Source of the DNA: Methylophaga sp.
Lineage (GTDB): Bacteria; Pseudomonadota; Gammaproteobacteria; Nitrosococcales; Methylophagaceae
Reading direction: 5' to 3'
Assembly (NCBI GenBank): GCA_030148085.1
Contig: JASBUF010000067.1
Coordinates: 80,794-144,793 of the forward strand
Length of the DNA stretch: 64,000 nucleotides
Under the pieces are notes generated by a model that saw nothing but the letters and a program-made list of their open reading frames with translations, searched no databases and was not told where the DNA came from. The translations under genes and the position numbers were made by a program. This document shows, one piece after another, positions 54,445-63,953 of the stretch (position 1 is the first letter of the stretch; each line of letters starts with the position of its first letter).

Positions 54445-55818
54445 ATGCTTAGTTCAAAAGACATTATTTCTACCCTGCAAATGGTGCGTGAGGAAAACCT
54501 TGATCTGCGTACCGTGACCATTGGTATAAACCTGACAGACTGCGTCAGTGACGATATCAAGACCTTCAAGCGCAAGATTTACGACAAGATCACCCGCACC
54601 GCTGGCCAGTTAGTGGCTACCTGTCAGCGTATTGAGCGTCGTTACGGGATTGAAGTCGCCAATAAACGTATTTCGGTCAGCCCGATTGCGGTTGTCGGTG
54701 CCCCATTTAATGCCGATCAAATGGTCGAAATTGCCCTGACATTGGATAAAGCCGCCATTGAACTCGGCGTTGATTTTGTTGGGGGCTTTGGCGCCTTGGT
54801 TGAAAAAGGCATGAGTGCCGGTGACCGTGCGCTGATTGACTCCATCCCTCAGGCATTAACCGAAAGTCAGCGTGTTTGCTCATCTGTGAATGTGGCCAGC
54901 ACCCGTGCCGGTCTCAATATGGATGCCATCAAACGCATGGGCATGGTGATTAAAGAAGCCGCAGAAATGACGGCCAAAGATGACGGTCTGGCAGCGGCGA
55001 AACTGGTGGTGTTTTCTAATATCCCACAGGACGTGCCGTTTATGGCCGGTGCTTATCTCGGTATTGGTGAAGCCGATGCCGTAGTCAGCGTTGGCGTCAG
55101 TGGCCCCGGTGTAGTCAAAGCTGCGCTGGAACGGGCGATGAACGAAGAAGAAGGCCTTGATCTGAGCCGCGCTGCTGATGTCATCAAACAAACTGCTGCG
55201 CGTCTGACCCGTGCCGGTGAGCTGGTCGGTCGTGAAGTCGCCCAAATTCTGGGCCTGCCTTTCGGCATCGTCGATCTGTCTCTGGCTCCCACACCGAATG
55301 AAAACGACAGTGTCGGTGAAATCTTTGAAGCCATTGGTCTGCCAGCCATAGGTGCGCCAGGTAGTACGGCATTTCTCGCCATGCTCAATGATGCGGTGAA
55401 AAAAGGCGGCGCCTTTGCCAGTTCACATGTGGGCGGCCTGAGCGGTGCATTTATCCCGGTGTGTGAAGATTTGAGCATCGCGGGCTCAGCGAAAAATGGC
55501 ACCTTGTCTCTGGAAAAACTGGAAGCGATGACCGCGGTCTGCTCGGTAGGTCTCGATATGATTGCCCTGCCCGGCGACACCTCAGCTGAAATGATTTCTG
55601 CCATCATTGCCGATGAAATGGCGATTGGTGTGATCAACAAGAAAACCACCGCTGCCCGTCTGATTCCGGCACCGGGTAAACAAGCGGGTGACCACGTAGT
55701 CTTCGGCGGCCTGCTCGGTGAAGGCCCGGTCATGAAAGTTAACCTGGGCAATCAGGAAAACCGTTTCGTGCGACTGGGCGGCCGTATTCCAGCCCCGATT
55801 CAAAGTCTGGTTAACTAA
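54445..55818 (+). CDS. PFL-family (UPF0210) protein
   Basis: A 457-residue protein with the UPF0210/DUF711 signature: TIGINLTDCVSDDIKTFKRK at the start, RYGIEVANKRISVSP, and the glycyl-radical-like region near SHVGGLSGAFIPVCEDL. The family looks like a distant relative of pyruvate formate-lyases, but no radical Gly site is certain and no function is proven. It follows the ACT-domain gene and a GC-rich hairpin without a T tract lies 8 bp after its stop. Confidence 0.9.
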   Translation: MLSSKDIISTLQMVREENLDLRTVTIGINLTDCVSDDIKTFKRKIYDKITRTAGQLVATCQRIERRYGIEVANKRISVSPIAVVGAPFNADQMVEIALTLDKAAIELGVDFVGGFGALVEKGMSAGDRALIDSIPQALTESQRVCSSVNVASTRAGLNMDAIKRMGMVIKEAAEMTAKDDGLAAAKLVVFSNIPQDVPFMAGAYLGIGEADAVVSVGVSGPGVVKAALERAMNEEEGLDLSRAADVIKQTAARLTRAGELVGREVAQILGLPFGIVDLSLAPTPNENDSVGEIFEAIGLPAIGAPGSTAFLAMLNDAVKKGGAFASSHVGGLSGAFIPVCEDLSIAGSAKNGTLSLEKLEAMTAVCSVGLDMIALPGDTSAEMISAIIADEMAIGVINKKTTAARLIPAPGKQAGDHVVFGGLLGEGPVMKVNLGNQENRFVRLGGRIPAPIQSLVN

Positions 55819-55825
55819 GGCTACA

Positions 55826-55844
55826 GAGGCCGTTTATCGGCCTC
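55826..55844 (+). terminator. GC-rich hairpin after the PFL-family gene
   Basis: GAGGCCG (55826-55832) and CGGCCTC (55838-55844) form a perfect 7-bp stem with a 5-nt loop. No clear T tract follows, so it may be a weak or Rho-assisted terminator or an RNA 3' end protector. Confidence 0.55.
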
Positions 55845-55912
55845 AACACCCTGCATATTGCCACTTTTAGTGGTATTGTTAACGCATAGTCATCATCCGC
55901 AGGAGGCTGGCT

Positions 55913-56497
55913 ATGCGTCATTTCTTTCTGCCATTGCTTGCTCTCACCACGAGCCTGCCCCTTTTTGCCAATGACTCAGTAGCAGAAACTGATTCCGGCA
56001 GCCTTTTGCCTGTTCGGTTCTGGGAGAAGCTAAAAACCAACTCCCTCGCTACCTGGCACGCCCCCGACTCGCACGAACTGTATATCCCGCTGCTCACCTG
56101 GCATGCATCCTTTGCCTGGGATAAAGATGAACGCGAGGACTACAACGAAAACCCGTGGGGGGCTGGTTATGGATTGAGTCGCTACGATGCCGATGGTGAC
56201 TGGCACGGGCTATACGCCATGGTTTTCAAGGACTCGCACCATAACTGGCAGCCCATTGCCGGCTATGCCTATGAAAAGCACTGGCATCCGCTTGCCACTC
56301 AAGATGATTTTCACCTTGGTTTGGGTCTGACTGCCGGTATTACCATGCGCGAAGAATGGAGTTACATTCCGGTGCCCATTTTGTTCCCTATCGGCTCTGT
56401 CGGCTACAAACAACTCACGTTTCAGGCCACCTATGTACCGGGCACACGCAATAAAGGTAATGTTCTATTTGGCTGGGTACGCTGGGAGTTCGATTAA
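55913..56497 (+). CDS. pagP: Lipid A palmitoyltransferase
   Basis: A 194-residue outer-membrane beta-barrel enzyme that moves a palmitate from phospholipids to lipid A, adding resistance to antimicrobial peptides. The signal peptide covers about residues 1-19. Active-site residues are in TWHASFAWDK (His-64) and FKDS (Asp-107, Ser-108), matching the Escherichia coli His-Asp-Ser set, and GLGLTAGITMREEWSYIPVP is conserved. The start at 55913 has AGGAGG upstream. No PhoP box could be recognised. putA follows after 23 bp. Confidence 0.94.
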   Translation: MRHFFLPLLALTTSLPLFANDSVAETDSGSLLPVRFWEKLKTNSLATWHAPDSHELYIPLLTWHASFAWDKDEREDYNENPWGAGYGLSRYDADGDWHGLYAMVFKDSHHNWQPIAGYAYEKHWHPLATQDDFHLGLGLTAGITMREEWSYIPVPILFPIGSVGYKQLTFQATYVPGTRNKGNVLFGWVRWEFD

Positions 56498-56520
56498 GTT
56501 AGTCAGTTTGGAGATTAGCG

Positions 56521-59493
56521 ATGACGCACTATCACGAAACGGATATCGATCTTGAAACCCGACTACTGGCACAGGGCCATAGCCTTATTGATAGCGCCAG
56601 AGAATATGCCCGACGTGAGGCTGGTATTAACCGCTGGCTACTGCGTTTTATTCAAGGTCTGCTGGAAAACCCCAGCTTCCGTGTACAAGCCCTGCGCTTT
56701 ATCGATGTTCTGCCCGCGCTGACTGATGATCAGGATCTGGTTGATCATCTGCTTGCCTATTTTAAGGATGAAGAACTGCGCTTTTTCAGTGATGCGGCGG
56801 GCGGTGTTCAACACCTTCGCAAACTAACCGGTAATAAGCTTATTGCTCTAGCCGTGCGTAAAGCGGTGAGTCGTCTGGCTAGGTATTACCTCGGCGGTGC
56901 GGATACCGGTGAAGCCCTGAAAACCGCCAAACGTCTGCGTGAACAGCAGTACCTGTTTTCCTTTGATCTGCTCGGTGAAGCCGCCCTCAGTGATAAAGAA
57001 ACAGCGGACTATCAGCAGCAATACCTCACTATCCTGAAAACCTTCAGTGAACATTGCAAAGACTGGTCCGTCGAGCCCCGCTTAGATCGCAGTCAAAATG
57101 GCCGCGCACCACTGGTTAATCTCTCTATCAAGCCTTCTTCTCTGTATTGCCGGATGAAAGCCGTCGATCCGGAAGGAAGTATTTGTGGTCTCGTAAAAAC
57201 TCTGCGCCCTGTCTTCAGCTACGCCAAACAATACGGCGCAGCCGTGTGTCTCGATATGGAGCAATACGAGTTCAAGCACATCATTCAGGAAAGCTTCAAA
57301 ACGCTGCTGATGGAACCTGAATTTCGTAACTGGCCGGATGCCGGCATTGCCATGCAGGCCTACCTGAAAGACACCGAAAAGGATTTACAGACCATGCTCG
57401 GCTGGGCACGGCAACGCGGCACGCCGATCACAATACGACTGGTTCGTGGTGCCTACTGGGACTATGAAACCATTACCGCAGCGCAGTTTGGCTGGCCCTG
57501 TCCGGTGTGGGAGCACAAATGGCAGACCGACAGAAATTACGAGCGCTGCGTTGACACCCTGTTCAGCCATATCGGCACGGTGATACCGGCGATTGCGACG
57601 CACAATATCCGTAGTCTTTCTCATGCGATGACGTTGGCAGATGAGCTGCGAATCCAGCCTCACCAGTTTGAGTTTCAGATGCTCTACGGCATGTCCCCGC
57701 ATATGATGAAGACGGTGGCTGAACGTGGTTATCATCTGCGAGTGTATGTGCCTTTTGGTGAACTGATACCGGGTATGGCTTACCTCACTCGGCGTTTGCT
57801 GGAAAACGCCAGCAGTCAGTCTTTTCAGCGCCTGTCGATGCAGCAGGATGATATTTTTGATGAACTCAAGGCCCCTGCACCGACGCTTCAAGCCAACACA
57901 ATACAGTGCGAAGCACCAAGCTTTAACAATGAAATGCTTCACCGTTTTACGGATAAACAGGAACGTGATGTTTTCGCAGACACACTGAATCGTACCAAGG
58001 CAGAGCTCGGTAAGTTTTATCCCTTGTTGTTATCAGGTGAGTCCGAAGGTAAAACACAGGTCATTTGTTCTATCAACCCGGCCAACCCCAACCACATTAT
58101 CGGCGAAGTGGTCTGTGTCGATAAAAAATTGGCCGAACAGGCTGTGCAGGCTGCCAAGCAGTCACAAGCTGACTGGGCTAATCATAGTATGGAATATCGC
58201 GCGGATGTCCTGTTTCGTACCGGCGAACGGCTGCAACAACAACGCGATCGTTTTGCTGCACTGGAAATTATGGAAGCCGGTAAAACCTGGCAGGAAGCCG
58301 ACGCCAATATCACCGAAGCGATCGACTTTCTGCAGTTTTATGGGCAACAGGCTCTCAGTTTGAATCGCCCCGGTGCCAGTAACCCTGCCGGTGAAATCAA
58401 TGACCATCTCTATCGTCCCAAAGGCGTGGGTCTGGTGATTCCACCGTGGAATTTCCCTTTGGCCATTCTGACCGGAATGGTGTCTGCCACGCTGGTCACA
58501 GGCAATGCCGCGCTGCTTAAACCTTCGTCACAAACACCCGTGATTGCCGCGGAGATGATCAAACTGTTTTATGAGTCTGGTTTACCAAGCGATGTCCTGC
58601 AATTTGTGCCCGGTGCCGGTAGTGAAATCGGCGACTATCTGGTTCAACATCCGGATATTCATCTGATCGCCTTTACAGGGTCTTTAGAGGTCGGCGAACG
58701 GATTATCAAACTGGCCAGCCAACGCAGTGAAAATCAGCAGCATTTCAAACATGTGGTCGCTGAAATGGGCGGTAAAAACGCCATTATTATTGATAGTGAT
58801 GCCGAACCAGACGAAGCCATTATCAACATTGTTGAATCGGCTTTTGGCTATCAGGGCCAGAAATGCAGTGCGGCTTCACGTGTCATCGTGGTAGGTAAGC
58901 ACTACCCCTACTTTCTAGAGCGACTGAAAGAGGCAACAAACAGCCTGGTTATCAGTAATCCGGCTGACCCCGGCACGCAAATCGGCCCCGTTATTTCAAA
59001 AGCCGCTTATAAAGACATCAAAAACGCCATAGAGCAAGGCAAAGGCTTCGCACCGGTATTGCTAGAAATGCCAGTCCCTGAAGGTCTGGAAGGCTTTTAT
59101 ATCGGCCCGGTGATCTTTCGGGATGTGCCCATCGACTCGTCTCTGTTTCAGGAAGAAATCTTCGGTCCGGTGCTATCCGTCACTCAAGCCGACTCTTTTG
59201 AACAGGCCATTGAATATGCTAACCACGGTCAATATGCCCTGACCGGCGGCGTTTATTCCCGAAACCCTGCACATATCGAGATGGCACGTCAGCAATTGCA
59301 GGTCGGTAATATTTATATCAACCGAAAAATAACCCGTGCTTTTGTCGAGCGACAACCATTCGGAGGCTTCAAGCTGAGTGGATTAGGTAGCAAAGCTGGC
59401 GGTCAGGATTATCTCTTACAATTCACCAACCCGGTAACCATTACAGAAAACACCATGCGGCGAGGATACGCCCCAGAAGGGTCGTTTCGATAA
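56521..59493 (+). CDS. putA: Bifunctional proline dehydrogenase/P5C dehydrogenase
   Basis: A 990-residue enzyme that converts proline to glutamate in two steps with FAD and NAD. The N-terminal half is the proline dehydrogenase barrel (about 150-470, with IRLVRGAYWDYE near 300). The C-terminal half is an aldehyde dehydrogenase: the catalytic Cys is in GYQGQKCSAASRVIV and the general base Glu in VVAEMGGKN. The N-terminal ribbon-helix-helix DNA-binding domain of the 1320-residue Escherichia coli PutA is missing, so this is the short form without self-regulation. No putP gene is near. Confidence 0.97.
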   Translation: MTHYHETDIDLETRLLAQGHSLIDSAREYARREAGINRWLLRFIQGLLENPSFRVQALRFIDVLPALTDDQDLVDHLLAYFKDEELRFFSDAAGGVQHLRKLTGNKLIALAVRKAVSRLARYYLGGADTGEALKTAKRLREQQYLFSFDLLGEAALSDKETADYQQQYLTILKTFSEHCKDWSVEPRLDRSQNGRAPLVNLSIKPSSLYCRMKAVDPEGSICGLVKTLRPVFSYAKQYGAAVCLDMEQYEFKHIIQESFKTLLMEPEFRNWPDAGIAMQAYLKDTEKDLQTMLGWARQRGTPITIRLVRGAYWDYETITAAQFGWPCPVWEHKWQTDRNYERCVDTLFSHIGTVIPAIATHNIRSLSHAMTLADELRIQPHQFEFQMLYGMSPHMMKTVAERGYHLRVYVPFGELIPGMAYLTRRLLENASSQSFQRLSMQQDDIFDELKAPAPTLQANTIQCEAPSFNNEMLHRFTDKQERDVFADTLNRTKAELGKFYPLLLSGESEGKTQVICSINPANPNHIIGEVVCVDKKLAEQAVQAAKQSQADWANHSMEYRADVLFRTGERLQQQRDRFAALEIMEAGKTWQEADANITEAIDFLQFYGQQALSLNRPGASNPAGEINDHLYRPKGVGLVIPPWNFPLAILTGMVSATLVTGNAALLKPSSQTPVIAAEMIKLFYESGLPSDVLQFVPGAGSEIGDYLVQHPDIHLIAFTGSLEVGERIIKLASQRSENQQHFKHVVAEMGGKNAIIIDSDAEPDEAIINIVESAFGYQGQKCSAASRVIVVGKHYPYFLERLKEATNSLVISNPADPGTQIGPVISKAAYKDIKNAIEQGKGFAPVLLEMPVPEGLEGFYIGPVIFRDVPIDSSLFQEEIFGPVLSVTQADSFEQAIEYANHGQYALTGGVYSRNPAHIEMARQQLQVGNIYINRKITRAFVERQPFGGFKLSGLGSKAGGQDYLLQFTNPVTITENTMRRGYAPEGSFR

Positions 59494-59509
59494 TCCAACT
59501 TTGGTCAGT

Positions 59510-60289
59510 CTAAATCTTAATCACTAGCGGCTCGTAGCTCGACTGTTGCTGATAACCCCCTGGACTATTGATAACCGTAGTTTTACCAAGCTGCAGTTGA
59601 TTCGGATAATCAATGTGCCCGTATAACCATGCCTCTGGCTGGTATTTCTCTATCATCCAGTCGAGATGACTGGCGCGGCAGGCTGACAGCAGATCGTCAC
59701 GTTCTGATACAGATAAACACTGGGCAGACGGTGCATAGTGGCTGATAACGACTTTTTTTCCATCATCGTCTTTTGTCAGCTCAGCTTCTATGAATGCTCT
59801 GTCTTGTTCGTGCCAGAAACAGGCATGGGTTGGCGTAAAAACTTGCGACATCGGTTTATGCACGAACCTGATTTTGTCATAGTCACTGACGTTAAGCGCT
59901 GCATGACTGAGTAATTGATTTTTCCTGTTTCTTCCCAATAACTCCATGTCAGTCCAGAGTGTTGCCCCGATAAAGCGTGTGTCTGCGATAGTGACTGTAT
60001 CAGCATCCAACACCGTGACATCGGTTCCCCGCGTTTGCTCCAGCACCTTTTCGATAAGCGGCTTATCCGGGGTTCCGTAAAACTCATGGTTCCCCAACAC
60101 ATACACAACAGGAACACCGAACTTCTGGCTCTGCTCAACCGCATAGTGCGCCCCATGCTCCTGTACATCGATATTACCGGCCAGAACCAGCACATCAACG
60201 TCTGTTTTCAACTGGAGATCAGGCACAGGGCGGCCTGCTTCTCTGTGTAACTCATTATGTAAATCACTAATGAGCGCAATCTTTGTCAT
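59510..60289 (-). CDS. Metallophosphoesterase
   Basis: A 259-residue calcineurin-like phosphoesterase. Metal ligands are seen in ISDLHNELHRE (Asp/His), LAGNID, LGNHEFYG, VISHYAPS and YGHIDYPNQ. The pattern fits a soluble cytosolic phosphodiesterase acting on nucleotides or other phosphoesters, with unknown substrate. It faces putA tail to tail (16 bp). An 8-bp hairpin (60323-60346) lies 33 bp upstream of its start. Confidence 0.9.
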   Translation of the reverse strand: MTKIALISDLHNELHREAGRPVPDLQLKTDVDVLVLAGNIDVQEHGAHYAVEQSQKFGVPVVYVLGNHEFYGTPDKPLIEKVLEQTRGTDVTVLDADTVTIADTRFIGATLWTDMELLGRNRKNQLLSHAALNVSDYDKIRFVHKPMSQVFTPTHACFWHEQDRAFIEAELTKDDDGKKVVISHYAPSAQCLSVSERDDLLSACRASHLDWMIEKYQPEAWLYGHIDYPNQLQLGKTTVINSPGGYQQQSSYEPLVIKI

Positions 60290-60322
60290 CGAACCTCAAA
60301 CCTCTTAATTAGGCTCAGACAA

Positions 60323-60346
60323 CATCAGCCTGAGACTCGGCTGATG
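60323..60346. repeat. Inverted repeat upstream of the metallophosphoesterase gene
   Basis: CATCAGCC (60323-60330) and GGCTGATG (60339-60346) form a perfect 8-bp stem with an 8-nt loop. It lies in the 265-bp gap between the metallophosphoesterase start and the cbiZ end. The rest of that gap shows nothing recognisable. It might be an operator or a terminator for cbiZ without a clear T tract. Confidence 0.45.
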
Positions 60347-60554
60347 CTGCTGAATAAGGCTGTAAACTTAACGCTTAGCTTCTCTGTAAGCTAGCGCTGA
60401 AAGGCAACTCTTGCGAGAAATTGCTATAGAAAATTCATCTGAAAAAATTCGGGGCAAGTTCCCATAGCACAACCATTTTCTATGACATAATTAAAATTCG
60501 TGTCTGCTATAGCTGCTTATGAAAGGACTAGTGGCGAATCGCCCCCTCAAATTC

Positions 60555-61259
60555 TTATCTCTGGGTCGAGCGTTGACGGGCCTCAATATCCCACGCGATG
60601 GATGCCGAAACAGCTTCATTGACCATACGCCCCAGCATCTCACCAAACAGTACATGTTTACCGCAGTAACCTACCTTTTCAGGCCCATGACCACTGACAA
60701 TAGCAGCAGAATCAGTGCCTGTACCGGTCGCAATGGTATTGGAAACCGGACTCAACACTTTTGCATCCTGTAGCGCTGCGGACTTTGCTTCGGTGATGAT
60801 AAGCAGTGCTTCTACCATCGCCGCCTCTGTCAAAATGGCTGAGGTCAACACGATGATATTAATGGTGCCCACATCCTCCCACTGTGCAGCCATCACCCGA
60901 TGTTCAGCCCTGTCACCCACACGTCTGGGGTTGGATAACCCAGATGTCACCAGCACCGCAATATCAATGCCCTGCTCTGACTCTTTTACTATTCGAAACG
61001 AGTCCATTGATGCGGCCGTCATCATGCCAACCGTCAGACCATGCCAGTTGGCATTTTCGCAGTATGTCGCAATCGTTTGTTGTGGTGAGCTAGGGCAGAC
61101 CACACTTTTAGGGACTTTGATATTCACAATGTGATCCGCCTTAATTAACCCACCATTCAACACAGCAGAGCTGAGCACCCGATGGGGAAGGCTGAATTTA
61201 ATATGAATATGATTTAGGGAGTGATTGAGTGAAGCATATTGGGTGAGCTCTGTCTTCAT
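60555..61259 (-). CDS. cbiZ: Adenosylcobinamide amidohydrolase
   Basis: A 234-residue enzyme of the CbiZ family that cleaves the aminopropanol arm from adenosylcobinamide, allowing salvage of incomplete corrinoids. The family pattern is seen in LNGGLIKADHIVNIKVP, TAASMDSF, VTSGLSNPRRVGD and GTGTDSAAIVSG. No other cobalamin synthesis or transport gene is in the window and no cobalamin riboswitch could be recognised upstream, so it looks like a free-standing salvage gene. It could also be an enzyme of related specificity. Confidence 0.88.
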   Translation of the reverse strand: MKTELTQYASLNHSLNHIHIKFSLPHRVLSSAVLNGGLIKADHIVNIKVPKSVVCPSSPQQTIATYCENANWHGLTVGMMTAASMDSFRIVKESEQGIDIAVLVTSGLSNPRRVGDRAEHRVMAAQWEDVGTINIIVLTSAILTEAAMVEALLIITEAKSAALQDAKVLSPVSNTIATGTGTDSAAIVSGHGPEKVGYCGKHVLFGEMLGRMVNEAVSASIAWDIEARQRSTQR

Positions 61260-61283
61260 TTGGGTAGTACTTTTAGTTTAGAT

Positions 61284-61499
61284 TTACAGATGAATTGAAC
61301 CAACCCTCCTCCCCATTTTTTTGGCTGGTTTAGCTAGTTCTTCAATTTTCTTTAATGAAATACCTTCTTGGGTTTGCCAAGAATGTCTGGCGTTTATTGC
61401 ATAACCAACAATGACTGCAGCAGCTTGGGACAGGCTGGTGAAAAGTTGATCCTTCGTTAATACAAAGCAGCCCTCTAGATGATAGGATTCCACTCTCAA
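61284..61499 (-). CDS. Hypothetical 71-residue frame between fusA and cbiZ
   Basis: A TTG-started frame that encodes a 71-residue sequence with a Lys-rich C-terminus and no family I recognise. It lacks a good ribosome-binding site and no partner is evident. It lies 24 bp upstream of cbiZ and after the fusA terminator. It may be a gene remnant or chance. Confidence 0.2.
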   Translation of the reverse strand: MRVESYHLEGCFVLTKDQLFTSLSQAAAVIVGYAINARHSWQTQEGISLKKIEELAKPAKKMGRRVGSIHL

Positions 61500-61524
61500 T
61501 TAATTGATTACGCAAATGTAGGGC

Positions 61525-61558
61525 AAAAAAAAGGCCGATATAAAACCGGCCTTTTTTA
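61525..61558 (-). terminator. Rho-independent terminator of fusA
   Basis: AAGGCCG (61531-61537) and CGGCCTT (61547-61553) pair around a 9-nt loop. On the minus strand the stem is followed by T residues (complement of the A tract at 61525-61530). On the plus strand T residues follow as well, so it is bidirectional. It lies 18 bp after the fusA stop. Confidence 0.9.
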
Positions 61559-61576
61559 TTCAGTAACGATTAAAGC

Positions 61577-63664
61577 TTATTTCTTCTCAGCTTCGCGTTC
61601 TTTTACTGCTTTGATGACTTCGTCAGCCACGTTACGTGGGCAAGGCATGTAGTGCAGGAACTCCATAGAGAACTGACCACGACCAGAAGTCATAGTACGC
61701 AGTGAGCCGATGTAACCGAACATTTCGCTCAGTGGTACTTCAGCTTTGATGCGAACACCAGTTGCAGCTGCGTCTTGTGACTTGATCATGCCACGACGAC
61801 GGTTAAGGTCACCGATAACGTCACCGACGTTGTCGTCTGGCGTGAACACGTCAACTTTCATAATTGGTTCCAGCAGTTGTGGACCCGCTTTAGGAATAGA
61901 TTGACGGAAGCCACCCATTGCAGCCAGTTCGAACGCGATAGCTGATGAGTCAACGGCGTGGAAAGAACCATCAAACAGGTTAACTTTCACGTCCAGCAGC
62001 GGGAAGCCAGCCAGAACACCCCTGTTCATCATCTTCTTGAAGCCGCTTTCAACTGCAGGCCAGAATTCACGAGGAACAGTACCACCAGTAACGGTTGATT
62101 CGAATGCGAAACCACTACCTGGTTCACCTGGCTCGATGATGTAGTCGATACGACCGAACTGACCAGAACCACCTGATTGTTTCTTGTGAGTGTAGCTGTC
62201 CTCAACACGTGTCGTGATAGTTTCACGGTACGCTACTTGAGGCTCACCGACGATAACGTCAACACCATGGGTACGCTTCAGGATGTCAACTTTGATATCC
62301 AGATGCAACTCACCCATACCTTTCCTGATGGTTTCGCCACTGTCTTCGTCAGTTTCAACACGGAACGAAGGATCTTCTTTGATCATTTTACCCAGTGCGA
62401 TACCCAGTTTCTCTGCAGCACCTTTGTCTTTAGGTGCAATTGCGATTGAGATAACAGGATCCGGGAATACCATTGGTTCCAGAGTCGCGGGGTTTTTCGG
62501 ATCACACAGGGTGTGACCTGTTTGTACGTCTTTCATACCGATGATGGCGATGATGTCACCCGCTTGAGCGTAATCCAGCTCGTTACGGTCATCAGCGTGC
62601 ATTTCCACCATACGGCCAACACGTTCTGTTTTGCCGGTGAAGGTGTTCAGAATGGTGTCGCCTTTTTTCAGTTCACCTGAGTACAGACGAACGAAGGTCA
62701 GAGCGCCGAAACGGTCGTCCATGATCTTGAACGCCAGTGCGCGCAGCGGGCCTTTAACATCAACGGTCGCAACTTTACCTGTTTCGTTACCTTCCAGGTC
62801 AACTTCTGGTTGTGGTTCAACTTCAGTTGGGTTTGGCAGGTAGTCAACAACGGCGTCCAGCACCAGTTGCAGACCTTTGTTCTTGAATGAAGAACCACAG
62901 AAAGTCGGGAAGAACGACAGGTTCAATGTACCTTTACGGATACATTTTTTCAGTTCTTCGATAGAAGGCTCTTCACCTTCCAGGTATTTTTCCATCAGAT
63001 CGTCATCTTGCTCTACAGCAGTTTCGATCAGTTTTTCACGCCATTCTTCGATTTGTTCAGCCATCTCTGCAGGTGGCTCGCCGATGATGTAGTTTTCTGG
63101 ATCTTTCTCATCAGGCCATGTCCATGACTTACGAGTCAGCAGATCAACCACGCCAGAGAATTCGTCTTCGATACCGATTGGCAGAACCATAACCAGCGGC
63201 GTAGCAGCCAGAACGTCTTCAACCTGTTTAACAACACGGTAGAAGTCAGCACCCATACGATCCAGTTTGTTCACGTAGATCAGACGAGATACTTCAGAGT
63301 CGTTCGCGTAGCGCCAGTTAGTTTCTGATTGAGGCTCAACACCACCACTACCACAGAAAACACCGATACCACCGTCAAGTACTTTCAGTGAACGATATAC
63401 TTCGATAGTGAAGTCAACGTGTCCTGGGGTATCGATAACGTTCAGGCGGTGACCATTCCAAGAACAGGTGGTCGCAGCAGACTGGATAGTAATACCACGC
63501 TCGGCTTCTTGTTCCATGAAGTCCATGGTTGATTCACCTTCGTGAACTTCACCTGTCTTGTGGATTTTACCGGTCAGCTTGAGGATACGCTCAGTGGTGG
63601 TGGTCTTACCCGCGTCTACGTGGGCGAAGATACCAATGTTTCTGTACTTAGAAAGATCTGTCAT
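61577..63664 (-). CDS. fusA: Elongation factor G
   Basis: A 695-residue translocation GTPase. The GTP-binding motifs are [12 protein letters not shown] (G1), RGITI (G2), DTPGHVDF (G3) and [10 protein letters not shown] (G4), followed by domains II-V ending in [15 protein letters not shown]. The N-terminus [19 protein letters not shown] and the 695-residue length match the second EF-G type seen in Vibrio and related bacteria. It is not next to rpsL/rpsG, and is divergent from a tuf gene, so it is probably a separate copy from the str operon gene. Confidence 0.95.
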   Translation of the reverse strand: MTDLSKYRNIGIFAHVDAGKTTTTERILKLTGKIHKTGEVHEGESTMDFMEQEAERGITIQSAATTCSWNGHRLNVIDTPGHVDFTIEVYRSLKVLDGGIGVFCGSGGVEPQSETNWRYANDSEVSRLIYVNKLDRMGADFYRVVKQVEDVLAATPLVMVLPIGIEDEFSGVVDLLTRKSWTWPDEKDPENYIIGEPPAEMAEQIEEWREKLIETAVEQDDDLMEKYLEGEEPSIEELKKCIRKGTLNLSFFPTFCGSSFKNKGLQLVLDAVVDYLPNPTEVEPQPEVDLEGNETGKVATVDVKGPLRALAFKIMDDRFGALTFVRLYSGELKKGDTILNTFTGKTERVGRMVEMHADDRNELDYAQAGDIIAIIGMKDVQTGHTLCDPKNPATLEPMVFPDPVISIAIAPKDKGAAEKLGIALGKMIKEDPSFRVETDEDSGETIRKGMGELHLDIKVDILKRTHGVDVIVGEPQVAYRETITTRVEDSYTHKKQSGGSGQFGRIDYIIEPGEPGSGFAFESTVTGGTVPREFWPAVESGFKKMMNRGVLAGFPLLDVKVNLFDGSFHAVDSSAIAFELAAMGGFRQSIPKAGPQLLEPIMKVDVFTPDDNVGDVIGDLNRRRGMIKSQDAAATGVRIKAEVPLSEMFGYIGSLRTMTSGRGQFSMEFLHYMPCPRNVADEVIKAVKEREAEKK

Positions 63665-63854
63665 AACGTTACTCGGTTAGCAGAGTTGAAATTTCGCGCG
63701 ACACTTTACACGGTTTCATCAGCTAATTCCCGTGTTTTTGCTAATAAATGAAGGAAAAGCGCTGAAAATAAATGAAGGGGCGCAAAGTGGCCCATGGCAA
63801 GGTCGGAAATGTATGCCTCAAGTAGCCTCTGAGGCCTGTAATGGCGCGCTTTTG

Positions 63855-63882
63855 TTGACAGGGCAACGCCGCTGCGTATGAT
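63855..63882 (+). promoter_or_regulatory. Sigma-70-type promoter for tuf
   Basis: TTGACA (63855-63860) and TATGAT (63877-63882) are near-consensus elements separated by 16 bp. The tuf start codon is 72 bp downstream. A 6-bp palindrome GCCTCA/TGAGGC (63815-63835) lies just upstream. The remaining 63665-63953 interval holds the short fusA leader and nothing else recognisable. Confidence 0.78.
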
Positions 63883-63953
63883 TACGGCTCCAGAATCCGA
63901 CCGCACAGGCGGCGGCACATTATTAACGTCTTATCAGATTGAGGGCAAAGACG

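Noticed and set aside
55053..55751. A 232-codon open frame antisense to the PFL-family gene
   Set aside because: It lies wholly within a well-supported gene and has no recognisable domain, only low-complexity Pro/Ser/Arg-rich sequence typical of antisense frames.
57385..57942. A 185-codon open frame antisense to putA
   Set aside because: The plus-strand proline dehydrogenase motifs are intact across this region and the antisense translation has no family features.
61284..61499. A toxin-antitoxin or transposase remnant reading of the 71-codon frame
   Set aside because: No partner gene, no recognisable motif and a TTG start without a ribosome-binding site; kept only as a low-confidence hypothetical.
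61260..61576. Cobalamin riboswitch upstream of cbiZ
   Set aside because: The gap from the cbiZ start to the fusA terminator shows no B12-box-like sequence or multi-stem layout that I could recognise.
63706..63918. A 70-codon minus-strand frame upstream of fusA
   Set aside because: It overlaps the tuf promoter, has no ribosome-binding site or family features and is better explained as noncoding regulatory sequence.
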